Of a stretch of DNA of 64,000 nt, positions 20,476 to 29,849 are shown one piece after another. Below the pieces are notes generated by a model that saw only the letters and a program-made list of their open reading frames with translations, did no database searches and was not told where the DNA came from. A program made the position numbers and the translations under genes. Origin of the DNA: Tritrichomonas musculus (taxonomy: Eukaryota > Parabasalia > Tritrichomonadida > Tritrichomonadidae); NCBI GenBank assembly GCA_039105265.1, contig JAPFFF010000009.1, positions 1,116,001 through 1,180,000 of the forward strand, written 5' to 3'. How positions within the stretch are numbered: position 1 is the stretch's first letter; every line of letters begins with the position of its first letter.

Positions 20476-22201
20476 TTAAGGTACAAATCCAATACGTTAT
20501 TTATTTGACCTGTGAACGTTTATTTTTTGTGAAAAGCGACCCCTCGGAAAAAGTTTGAATTTGAATAGTGTCAGATTTGTGATTCTGAACTTTATTTTAT
20601 AAGGTGAAAAAAAACGAATAATCCAATTACAGAGTTTCTATTAAATTTAATAGATATTTGTATGTTTAAAAGTGTTTTATCGTATTATTAAACGTTTTAA
20701 AATATAATAATATGATTTAGTATAAAAATATTTCAAGATATTTTAATTTAAAACTTCTAATAATTTTATTTCAAATATATAATATTCATTTAATTTCAAT
20801 TGAAATATAAAAAATAATTATTCAAAAATAAAATATTTAAATTGTTTTGTTCTCTCGTATATTTCTTTATTATTAACAAATTAATTATATTATATATATT
20901 GATGTATTTATTATATGAATAATTCTTGTTTTATACATAAATATAAGTATAATATATGCAACATAAAAATATTTTTGTAAAATATTGCTAACCATTTTTT
21001 TGAAATAAAATTGAAATAATATTGAAATAATACATTCTTTGTCACATTTCTATAATTACAAGGACGGACTTTTCGTCATTTAATTTCTTGATAACATATT
21101 AATATATTTATATGTTTTAATTAAAGCTTATATTAAAGAATATTTTTAAAAAATTAATTGTATATTTCAAGATATATTAAAAACAAAATTAGAAAATAAC
21201 GGATTATTTCATTTTATTAAATATAATAAATCTTTTTAATTTTTTGATGAAAAATGACAGTTTATCCATTTAATAATGTTAATAATTTAATTAATAACTA
21301 ATATATTAGCATGAATAAATGATTTATATTTATAAAGATTATTTTTATAAAGAGATAAATATAGATAATAATACTGTTATTTCAAACAAATTTCCCTCAA
21401 AATTTTTTTCATTCACCTCTCATTTTTCATCGAATCTTATCAAATCTTCATCATATAAAATAGATAATTTATCAAAAAGTTATTATTTGATAATAAAATA
21501 TCTTTTTTCCTACTTTACAAAATTTATCAAAATATTTAAATATAAATATAATATTATAAATATAACAATTTAACCAAATATTAGCAATGAAATACTACTC
21601 TGTTTTAAAAAGTTAAAATCAACATTTTAAAACTAATATATCTCCATTCATAATCATAAATACTTTTATATTATTATGAATATTCAACAAATAAACATTT
21701 AATTAAAGAAACACTTTCTAAATAATGAGATATAAAAAGCTTTATAAGTTAACCTTTGAACCTATATATGTCTGTTGATTTGCTATTGTATTGGACATTT
21801 CTACATGTATATCTTTATTTTATCTATGAATATATAATTTTTTTCTATCTAATCAAGTTTATGCCCTTTTTGGATAATAATATTTTTATTAAAAATCAAA
21901 AAATACCTTGAATTTCGTAACCTGCTAGCATATTGGGAATATTAATTTCAATAAAAAAGCTAAATTCAAGATATATTCATTTGATTAACAAATTTGAGTA
22001 TTATTATTAAGAATTAATACATCACGCTCAATATTTTTATTTACTATAATTTTTAAAAAGATTTTAATCATAAAAGATTCAAAAGGACCACTTTTTTTGT
22101 TTTATTTATATTGAAAACTTGAAAAATATCTAAAATAAGCGACCATTTATAAATGTCAAAAAAAAAAGACGGTTATTTAACGTATTGGATTTGTACCTTA
22201 A
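20476..22201. mobile_element. TTAA-flanked non-autonomous element, 1718 bp
   Basis: Inverted ends GGTACAAATCCAATACGTTA and, on the right, TAACGTATTGGATTTGTACC are perfect over 20 bases. TTAA flanks both sides (20476-20479 and 22198-22201). TTAA target duplication is the hallmark of piggyBac and Kolobok transposition. The subterminal words CAGATTTGTGATTCTGAAC and CTTTATTTTATAAGG are shared with the 227-bp element at 34111-34337, so both belong to one family. No transposase inside; the interior is almost pure AT. Confidence 0.82.
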
Positions 22202-23760
22202 CTTATAGAAAATACTTTACTAGAGGTATTCCAATGAAGTGTTTTTAACGTCTTTTTTTATAAAATCAACTTTTTTTCAACCAAAATAAAATGAATTTGA
22301 TCTAAATTAGTTTTAATACATTTTAATGAATGTGCTTTTTTAAAATAATGCACTTTTAAATATTTTGCTTTGACTTTTTATCTAATGCAATATTCCGAAT
22401 TATCGTGATTAGCCTTTTATATTTTAACTTTACCTTACATATATGATATATTGGACATTATTAATATGAGTGGAAGTATTTAAAGCAAAATATATTTAAT
22501 TTTGATCCATTTTTCTGCATAAACAATTTCATTAAAAGTAGTTGATGTTTTTCCATCAATCCTATTTTGATTTTTTTGGTATACATATAATAGTTTATAC
22601 ATCGTTCGATTTTTCCAAATATGCTAAATATTAAAAAATTCATCGAATTATTTTTGAGAAATCGACTTTTGTTTTCAGGTTTGCTATATACTTGTTAAAT
22701 TTTAATAACATTTTATATATTGAATATTAAATTATTTATTGAGAATAACAATTATTAGTTTTTTATATTATTTAATTAAATAGTTTTAGAAATAATTAGA
22801 AAATATAATTTGAATATATTTTGCCATTAACAATTCAATAGTTGTGCTAAAAGAACATAAATATAATTTTCTTTGATAATTATAGATTAAAGATATAAAC
22901 AATCATGTATATAAATCTAAATATATATTAGAAATTAAAAAACTAATTAATTAATAAAAAAAATTAAATTATTCATTAAAAAATGAAAAATTGAAGATAT
23001 AATTCTTCTAAAATTTTGAATAAATTTTATATTTTTGAGTTTATATTTTCATAATTCTTTTTTTTAAATTATCTTTTTGATAATATGAAAATTTTACATG
23101 TAAATAAAAAATTAATGTTTGATATATTTAATTTAATATATAATAAAAATTATTTTTAACATATTGCGGTTTTTTATCTCAAAAAAAATAGATAATATTT
23201 TTCATAAATACCTCTCATTTTTTTTTTGAGATAAAAACCTTTCATTTTTACAATAATTTAAATAAATAGAAAAAACATGAAATTTATTCATTAATTTTTA
23301 TGCATAAATCATTTTTAAAGTTTAGATATATTATAAAAATGCATTGTTATAAATAAAAATGATCGTTTTAGTAAAATATAAAGGTCAATTTTTTATTTTT
23401 TTTAATTGAATTTTTAAAATGCAAATTTCTTTTAAATAAATCGGTAAAAATATTTTATGTTATGATATTTCTTTTTAATATAATTTATAAAACACATTAA
23501 TATCAGTTTCATCAATTTTCGAAATAAACCCCTTTCGTTGGAAGACCTCTACTTTACTTAAGTAGATTATAATTTTTACCAATAAATTTTGCTGAAAACT
23601 TCTTTTATGGAAAAATCATATTAAATTTTCTTTTCATATTTATAGAATATACTTGAATAAGTATTTAGGAAGTGTTATATGTCTTTTAATTCTTGAAATT
23701 TCACATAAATTACTTTAAAATAAATAAAATAAAGAAACAAAACATAAATAAAATTGAATT
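22202..23760. other. Gene-free, very AT-rich
   Basis: No coding frame with protein-like composition on either strand. Only simple A/T tracts are seen. Confidence 0.5.
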
Positions 23761-23764
23761 ACCT

Positions 23765-23930
23765 AAAAAGTTGATACTTCTTAAAAAGTCAATCGAAAAT
23801 TAACAAAAAGTGAACCGAAATTTAACAAGAAATAAATCATAAATTATCAAAAAGTCGATCAAAAGTTTACAAAAAGTGAACCGAAAATTATCAAAAAGTG
23901 AACCGAAAATTATCAAAAATTTAAAAATAA
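23765..23930. repeat. Short degenerate tandem repeats (~20-26 bp)
   Basis: Five to seven units of the form AAAAAGTGAACCGAAAATTA(TC) and diverged versions such as AAAAAGTCAATCGAAAATTA stand in a row. Spacing is nearly uniform and there are no unique spacers, so it is a decayed minisatellite. Confidence 0.75.
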
Positions 23931-23959
23931 CGTTTTCCCCAGAAAAAAAATAAGTTTTA

Positions 23960-24440
23960 TAAAAGTTAAAATAGAGCTACGCCTGTCGAGTGATATTTTT
24001 TTATATATTAATATGATATAATATATTTATATATATAAATATATAATAATAATTATCCCCTAGAAATTCAATCTATCCCTCAAAATAAGCTCAAATAAAA
24101 CAAATGTTTTATAAAATGCAAATATTATTATTTAAAAAAGTTATTTTTCTTTATAACCAATATATATTATATATGATATTAAATAAATCATATAAATATA
24201 AAAATAATATTAATATGTTTATCAGATATCGAGATAACACAACAAATTTCAGTTTTTTTAAATGATCAGTATTTTGATGAATAATTATCTATTTCATTTT
24301 ATACCAATAAATGGAATATTAAGAAGTTTTTTAATATTAAAATGAAAATAATATTAAAGTATTCATGATAAGATACAAAGATAATGAACATACTAAATTA
24401 TACAAAAATACGTTATTTAAGTTCTCGCACTTCTAATTGA
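23960..24440. repeat. Dispersed repeat, right part, related to 41.7-42.7 kb
   Basis: Two landmarks are shared with 41749-42735 in the same order. The first is a GC-richer patch followed by AATTATCCCCTAGAAATTC (versus AGTTATCCCTATGAAATTC). The second is an end reading ATACGTTATTTAAGTTCTCG (versus ATACGTTATTTTTTGTTCTC). The left-end word (TTTGTGAGAAC) of a further copy follows at 24573. This suggests an old repeat family about 1 kb long. Confidence 0.5.
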
Positions 24441-24572
24441 ACTTAAATAATTATCTTTTTTTTATTTTTATTATTATTGAAATTAATTTTTTTTATTATT
24501 TTAAATAAATATTTAATAAAATTATTTCTTTTTTCTCTAAAAAAAAAAAAAAACATTTATAATTAAAATACA

Positions 24573-25010
24573 ATTTGTGAGAACTCAATGAAAATAGGCT
24601 TTTCAAAAAGTTTACTCTTGTCAGTCTACTTTTAAATAATCTTTAAGGTTCTCCTTTCAAATTCAATAGATTAAATTCAATTAGACTTCACAAATAAAAT
24701 ATGCATAAATATCGTCTTTAAAAACGAATTAAAATATAATATTTACGCAGATATATATTTTAAATTATTAAATAAAAACATTTTAATGATATATTATCGA
24801 TTTTATTTTTTTTACAGATTGAAATCATAAAATTAAAAAATCCATAAAAACTTGAAAAAAATAAGATTTAATCGTTAAGGTCAAATTTTTATACTTTTAA
24901 CCAAAACTTTTTCCGAAAAATTCTCTATTGAATTATATATTCTATGAGCTAATTCAATATTGAATAATTTACATTTTTTTAGGGAAGTAGAATCTTAAAA
25001 AAAATTTATA
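24573..25010. repeat. Partial second copy of the same repeat family, joined to a MITE-like piece
   Basis: It starts with TTTGTGAGAACTCAATGAAA (compare TTTGTGAGAACAGAATGAAA at 41747). Toward 24875-25000 it contains the sequence shared with 5805-5945. It lies directly upstream of the OSTC gene and leaves it only about 150 bases of private promoter. Confidence 0.45.
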
Positions 25011-25159
25011 TATTATTAATATTATTAGGATAATAAAAAAATAAATATTATGCCAAGAAATTTTATCAATCAAGAAAAATTTGTTTGTAAAAAAATTAAA
25101 GTACGATGAAAAATCAGTGAATTTCTAACTCAATTTTTATTCAGCCAAATTTATTGCTC

Positions 25160-25624
25160 ATGCCTTTTTCAGATGTTTTGATGCTTCCTTTTAAGCGCTT
25201 TTTCAACCCACCATTACTCAATACGCCAGTATCTACAATTAAATGGCCAAATATTTATTTTAGCACAATTGTTGTTTTCGCTTCTTTCTTTGTTATCACT
25301 GGCGGCTTCATATACTGTTTTGTTAATCAAATGCCAATGATTGGCTATCGCCGTAACGAAAATGGACAAATTGTTTCATCATGGATAGATCCAAACGGAT
25401 TATCATCTCAATATTTAGCAGAAGGCATGATTGCCTCAATGATGTATTCATGCGGAGCTGGATCATATATTGCTGCCTTTTACTTGATGACAAAGAAAGG
25501 ACATTTTACAGGAATTGACGATGCTTTATGTATATATGCTTATTCATGCCCATTTTGGCCAATTTTATCTTTCTTTGTATTCCATCAGAAAATTCCATCA
25601 TATTTCCCTCGTTATACAGTTTAA
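25160..25624 (+). CDS. Oligosaccharyltransferase complex subunit OSTC/DC2-like
   Basis: A 154-residue membrane protein from the first ATG (a TTG two codons upstream is not a credible start). Three hydrophobic segments lie near residues 34-54, 89-109 and 122-141. The sequence follows human OSTC closely in layout: an N-terminal 'LPFKRFFNPP' region, FFVITGGFIYCFVN (OSTC has YFLITGGIIYDVI), SQYLAEGMIASMMY (OSTC: GQYIMEGLASSFL), and a final KIPSYF (OSTC: KLPGYL). OSTC/DC2 is an accessory subunit that links oligosaccharyltransferase to the Sec61 translocon for N-glycosylation of nascent proteins in the ER. It is a single-copy housekeeping-type gene surrounded by repeats. Confidence 0.85.
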   Translation: MPFSDVLMLPFKRFFNPPLLNTPVSTIKWPNIYFSTIVVFASFFVITGGFIYCFVNQMPMIGYRRNENGQIVSSWIDPNGLSSQYLAEGMIASMMYSCGAGSYIAAFYLMTKKGHFTGIDDALCIYAYSCPFWPILSFFVFHQKIPSYFPRYTV

Positions 25625-25893
25625 ATATTTTTTTTTCTAAACATATTAATGATTTTTAATATAATGAGTTAAAGGATTTATTTTATTTTTGTCATTTCCT
25701 TGAAAAAGAATGCAGCCTGGCTAAATTTAAAACTATCATTGGATTTAAATTAACTGATTTTCAAAATAAAAAGATCATATGATCGCTAGTAAAAATCACA
25801 CTTTGGAGCAAATGAATTAAAACAGCATATATAAAGTAAATTCTGATAATAATTTACAAATAATATACAAACAATTATAACAAACTAGAAAAA
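25625..25893. other. Spacer between convergent OSTC and kinase genes
   Basis: AT-rich. It contains the words GATCATATGATC (palindrome near 25773) and AAAAATCACACTTTGG. No gene. Confidence 0.4.
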
Positions 25894-26994
25894 CTAAACA
25901 GAAATTGGAGAATCTATTATTTCATCTTTTTCTTGAAGAAAGTTCATTAATTCATTCCATTCTTCATTTTTTTCTTTCATCCATGGATTTGATACTAATT
26001 CTTTTGCTGTCATCCTCTGGTCAGGATCCTTGATTAATAAGCCCGATATAATATCTTTTAATTCATTTGGGATAACTGGCCAATCTGGAAATGCCAATTC
26101 ATAAGGCATGACATTATCAGTTACTCTCATAAATTCTGGGAGAGTTGATGGCTCCGTTAACTGCGAAAGATTGAATGGCATTTTACCAAAGATTAAAACG
26201 TAAACAGTTATTCCAAGGGACCACATATCAGTAGGTTTAGGAGAATATGAATTTCGAGATATTTCAGGAGCTATGAAAAAAGATGTTCCAAAACGATCTG
26301 TTAGCATTTGCTTTTCATCATTCAAAATTACGCTAACTGAAAAATCGCTTAATGCAAATCCATTCTCAAAAATAAGGATATTTCCAGGTTTGATGTCATG
26401 GTGAATGATATTATTTGAATGCATATAATCGAGAACGCTTCCAATTTGAGAAAGAAATTCAATGGCCATTGAAACAGTTAATACAGGGGATTCTGGAATT
26501 ATGTCGCCAAATGTTCCATATGTAGCTAATGGCATAATACCCACAAATGAATTCTCATGTTGTCTTTGAATTTCAAAGCACTTTTGAATTTTTATAATGT
26601 TCGGATGATCCAGTCGATTTGAAATTTCTACTTCTCGTGGAACTCCGTTTCCCATATGCTCAACGCGTTTATAAACTTTAATTGCCACTGATGTTGATGT
26701 TTCATTTTCAATCCCTTCATAAACAATCGCTTCAGCTCCAACGCCAATTAGTCCTTTGACAGTATATCCATCTATTGAAATCTGTTCTTGCACACAAAGA
26801 CGTGTTTCTGGCTTCGAGTCGTTTTTCAATAAATCTTCATTGAGATAAGAAACAAAATCATCACAAAAACGATTAATAGGATTATCGATTGATATAAGAA
26901 AGGGATGCTCATTAAATTCGCCAAGTGAGTGATTTTGAAGTAGCTCATTCTCTTCTGTGTGCCGAGAAACAGTTGAATCAAGCAATATTCCCAT
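25894..26994 (-). CDS. Serine/threonine protein kinase
   Basis: A 366-residue kinase from the first ATG (the frame is open 16 codons further upstream, but from a TTG). A short N-terminal region precedes the glycine-rich loop GVGAEAIVYEG, the catalytic lysine in VAIKVYKR, the catalytic loop HHDIKPGNIL, the metal-binding DFS, the activation-segment end GTSFFIAPE, and DMWSLGITVYVLIFGKMPF. The C-lobe end RMTAKELVSNPWM fits CAMKK/AMPK-kinase-like groups. Two departures from consensus are visible: HRD is HHD and DFG is DFS. The catalytic Asp and metal Asp are kept, so it is probably active but without the usual arginine-based activation-loop control. Substrate unknown. Confidence 0.9.
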   Translation of the reverse strand: MGILLDSTVSRHTEENELLQNHSLGEFNEHPFLISIDNPINRFCDDFVSYLNEDLLKNDSKPETRLCVQEQISIDGYTVKGLIGVGAEAIVYEGIENETSTSVAIKVYKRVEHMGNGVPREVEISNRLDHPNIIKIQKCFEIQRQHENSFVGIMPLATYGTFGDIIPESPVLTVSMAIEFLSQIGSVLDYMHSNNIIHHDIKPGNILIFENGFALSDFSVSVILNDEKQMLTDRFGTSFFIAPEISRNSYSPKPTDMWSLGITVYVLIFGKMPFNLSQLTEPSTLPEFMRVTDNVMPYELAFPDWPVIPNELKDIISGLLIKDPDQRMTAKELVSNPWMKEKNEEWNELMNFLQEKDEIIDSPISV

Positions 26995-27020
26995 TTGGTA
27001 TATAAACTGTTTCCAATCTG

Positions 27021-27143
27021 ACGAGAACAAAATTGAATACAATTGAAATAAAATACGTTATTTCAAAAACTTTTTATATATTGATTCAAAAAGCTTAGAA
27101 CAAACTTTTTCAATTTTCATAGAAAAGTATTCAATTTTGTTCG
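27021..27143. repeat. 16-bp inverted repeat upstream of the kinase
   Basis: GAACAAAATTGAATAC (from 27026) and GTATTCAATTTTGTTC (ending near 27143) are perfect inverse matches. They lie just upstream of the kinase ATG on its promoter side. The extended word ATTCAATTTTGTTCTCG followed by AGATTGGAAA recurs at 35133-35163. It could be a short MITE remnant or a shared promoter element. Confidence 0.5.
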
Positions 27144-27301
27144 AGTTTGGTTGGGTTTTTTCTGAGGTCCTCTGAATTTGGTTGGTGACATGAATATAAA
27201 AATATTAAAAAATAAATAATAAAATATTAATTAAATATTATTTTTATTTAATGATAAACTTTTCCTTTTCGGATAATCGTTAGCTTTGGCATATCTATTT
27301 T

Positions 27302-27608
27302 TTATAAGAATTTTTCTGGTAAAATTCGGCAAATTTTCGAACTTTCAGCATAATTTAAACGGCTGCATTGACTATTTACCAAATCCAAATTAGATAATTT
27401 TCTAAAGAAAGCATTTGATTCAAAAATAAAGCTTTCAATTGATTTAATTTCTTTTTCTTTGTTTTCTATGAATTCGTTTCCATTTTCAAAGGAAGTATTG
27501 AAGTTTTTCATAAACTTTTGTTTACCATTCAAAGATTCACCATTGTATCTCAAACATGCTTGTAAACGTACATAAAAAGAATTCACTAGGGGCCCAATAT
27601 GTCATCAT
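27302..27608 (-). pseudogene. Gene remnant, unknown family
   Basis: A 94-codon frame without an ATG (RYNGESLNGKQKFMKNF, EKEIKSIESFIFESNAFFRK) has normal protein composition. An ATG-ATG with a few sensible codons (MMTYWAPSE) lies at 27608 in another phase, so one frameshift separates start and body. I do not recognise the family. The composition suggests a former host or multigene-family member. Confidence 0.35.
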
Positions 27609-27609
27609 T

Positions 27610-27700
27610 TTAATTTTCTATAATAAAATTTTATATCAATAACAAAAAATATGTTATTGATACAAAAATCATTTATTAATAACCAATAATTAGTATTTGT
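27610..27700. repeat. Dispersed repeat, left part (interrupted by the next element)
   Basis: The block CAATAACAAAAAATATGTTA, TTGATACAAAAATC, AATAACCAATAATTAGTATT occurs almost identically at 31977-32050. Here it is split by the 858-bp insertion at 27701-28558 and resumes at 28568. Confidence 0.8.
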
Positions 27701-28122
27701 AAGCTTGTAAATTTGGTGAAATAAACGTTTTTTGGGTTTTAAAAATCACCAAATGTAACCATATTATTGTCAAATAAATTTTATTAATATTTATTATTGT
27801 CATAAACCATTGAATTATTTGAAAGAGGAATTAAATGAGTTTTATCAAAAGTCATATTAATAATCGATAAGATTTTCTCAGTAAAAAAATGTTATTTTTT
27901 GAATATTACAAAATAATTGTATGATTTGTATAATATATCATATAAAATAATAATAAAAAGCTCATTTATATTGACGATGAAAAGCCAAATAACCGATTTC
28001 ACCAAAAACCCAGGTCTTGGGCTTTTGGCGACAGCATTCAATTTTGAATAGTTTACATATATTTTGGAGATCACCAAAACGGTTTTTTTGGCGATGGTGA
28101 TTTGTAAAGCTTTCAAAATATC

Positions 28123-28156
<34 letters not shown>

Positions 28157-28558
28157 GATATAAATATATAATAAAATCAATAAAAGCATTTTTTCAATTG
28201 AAAATAATTTTTTTTTCATTTATATTTTAAATATATACCGATATAAAATGTATTTAAAATATTAATAGTATTTTTATTTTTATGAATATATATAGCCGAA
28301 TAATAAATAATGCATTGAAATATTAATAGTATTTATATTTTTATGAATATATATAGCCGAGTAATTAAATAAATTCATTGAATTTATTGAATGTTGATTC
28401 GTAAATTGAATTATTATTTAATCAAATATCATTTAATCATTTTATTTAATAATTCATAAGAAATAACTTTTTAAAAGATTTATTAAAATCGCCAAAAGAC
28501 CAGAAAGAATCACCAAGACCAGGTCTTTTTTTTACATTTGGGTATATTTTACAAGCTT
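27701..28558. mobile_element. 858-bp non-autonomous element, 9-bp target duplication
   Basis: The ends AAGCTTGTAAA and TTTACAAGCTT (with one base of slack) are inverted repeats. The direct repeat AGTATTTGT flanks the element (27692-27700 and 28559-28567). The uninterrupted version of the target is present at about 32041 (AATTGGTATTTGTAACAAAA), which confirms the insertion and the duplication. Inside, subterminal motifs with CACCAAA and GGTGAT occur in both orientations, and there are an (AT)n run (28121-28149) and a ~61-bp tandem duplication (28256-28380). A 9-bp duplication suggests MULE-class mobilisation. Confidence 0.85.
28256..28380. repeat. ~61-bp tandem duplication
   Basis: Two copies containing AAATATTAATAGTATTT and ATGAATATATATAGCCGA begin near 28256 and 28317, inside the 858-bp element. 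Confidence 0.8.
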
Positions 28559-28620
28559 AGTATTTGTAACAAAAAAATAGTATATGTGACGAAATTTTTT
28601 TATCTAAAACAAAAAAAAAT

Positions 28621-29240
28621 CGGTAGATCGTAAAATGCCTTTTTTTCCGAGATTTTCCTCTCAATTTTTTGAATGTATTTTAATCGTTTTCATAATGGCT
28701 GTTTATAATAATTTTTATTGATTCTATGTAAGCCCACGGTATGTTATTTCACTATTCTTTTCGGAGAACAGCATCAATTGGTTAGAAACAAGCTGATATA
28801 GGGGACTGAAAGATTGGCAGCTATCCCACATTTGATATTCTTTGCCATTTAATATTTATATAGTGAACGTTTTTTAAATTCAAATTAGCCATCAAAGCAT
28901 GCTTTATGCAACAATTCTGCTCCTTTATAATGAAAATTTAAAAGAATTGAAGCTATTGTAACACATATATTTCAACATTAGTAATAAGTCACAGAATTTT
29001 TATCGCCCAGCTGTTTGATTTTGCATCATTCCCAAAAAAAGCTAAAAAGGCTTTGAAAAAACTATACTTTATTATAATAAATATTTCTTTTTTACATTAT
29101 TTATATTTATGCCATTTTATTCCATTAAAATTTCTGAAATAAAATCTCGGAAAAAAGGGAAAAAATTGTGTGTAAAAACTTTTTCAAAGCGTTTGAGAGA
29201 AAATCTCGGAAAAAAGGGGAAAAAAAAATCTATCAAAAAA
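28621..29240. mobile_element. ~0.6-kb inverted-repeat insertion in the dispersed repeat
   Basis: The left end has CCTTTTTTTCCGAGATTTTC then CTCTCAA. The right end, inverted, has the same words (TTGAGAGAAAATCTCGG then AAAAAAGGGG). A further internal copy of CTCGGAAAAAAGGGAAAAAA lies near 29146. The A-rich flanks hide any target duplication. The surrounding repeat resumes after 29240 with ATCATCTATAACAAAATTTT. Confidence 0.55.
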
Positions 29241-29370
29241 TCATCTATAACAAAATTTTGTATCTGTTACGAAAATTTTGTATGTGTTACGAAAATTTTG
29301 TTTTTAATACAAAATATTTGTATTGTTTACAAAATTTTTGTATTTAATACAAATTTCTTGTTATAGTAAA
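29240..29370. repeat. Short tandem units of GTTACGAAAATTTTGTAT type
   Basis: Units of about 18-19 bases recur here and at 32505-32600, where three units are nearly identical (TATATGTTACGAAAATTTTG). They form the 3' part of the dispersed repeat whose 5' part is at 27610 and 31977. Confidence 0.7.
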
Positions 29371-29540
29371 GGTAAATACACTCCCATTTGTATGATAATT
29401 TATATTTTACTCAATTATTAATTTATATATATAATAATAATAAATATTTAAAAGTATATTTTAGGATTTTATTTATATATTTCCAAGATATTTATATTTA
29501 TTATATTTGTGAAGTTTAAGGATAAAGTTGGATTTAAATT

Positions 29541-29849
29541 TATAGTAAGACGATAAACGAGTAAACATCAGAAAAACCGGTCGACATCGTAAACTTTTTC
29601 ATAAAATCGCACTCAAATATTTCATAAAGATGTTCAAAATTGAATTAAAAATGATATTGAAAAGGCTCTCAAATATAACTCGAATATCTTTTTAAAAAGT
29701 TCTAAAAAATTTTTAAAATTTTTTAATGTCTACCGGTTTTTGAATAAGCATCATAGAAAAGTATTCCGAGTATTTCTATGAGTTTAATGAAAAAGTTGAT
29801 GATGTCGACCAGTTTTTCGTGATGTCGACCGGTTTATCGTCAAACTATA
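29541..29849. mobile_element. Intact 305-bp TA-flanked MITE, same family as 5183-5798
   Basis: The element proper is 29543-29847 with TA on both sides. Its ends TAGTAAGACGATAAAC and GTTTATCGTCAAACTA are inverted with a two-base difference, and subterminal CCGGTCGACATC motifs follow. It is nearly identical to both copies in the nested pair, so the family moved recently. It carries no gene and needs a mariner-type transposase in trans. Confidence 0.9.

Noticed and set aside
21319-21573. 84-codon frame in the TTAA element
   Set aside because: Composition is only K, I, Y, F, N and S from AT-rich DNA; no protein-like pattern.
23765-23930. Regular repeats resembling a CRISPR array
   Set aside because: Units follow one another without unique spacers and drift in sequence; the host is a eukaryote. 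It is a minisatellite.
25154-25159. Upstream TTG start for the OSTC gene
   Set aside because: ATG two codons later fits the family's N-terminus; the same reasoning moved the starts of the kinase, the Spg1-like GTPase and the 45.5-kb gene to their first ATG.
27137-27160. GTTCGAGTTTGG as a tRNA T-loop
   Set aside because: No acceptor, D or anticodon stems can be drawn around it. No tRNA gene was found anywhere in the window.
29109-29366. 85-codon basic frame
   Set aside because: It translates the inverted-repeat end and the GTTACGAAAATTTTG tandem units; no independent support.
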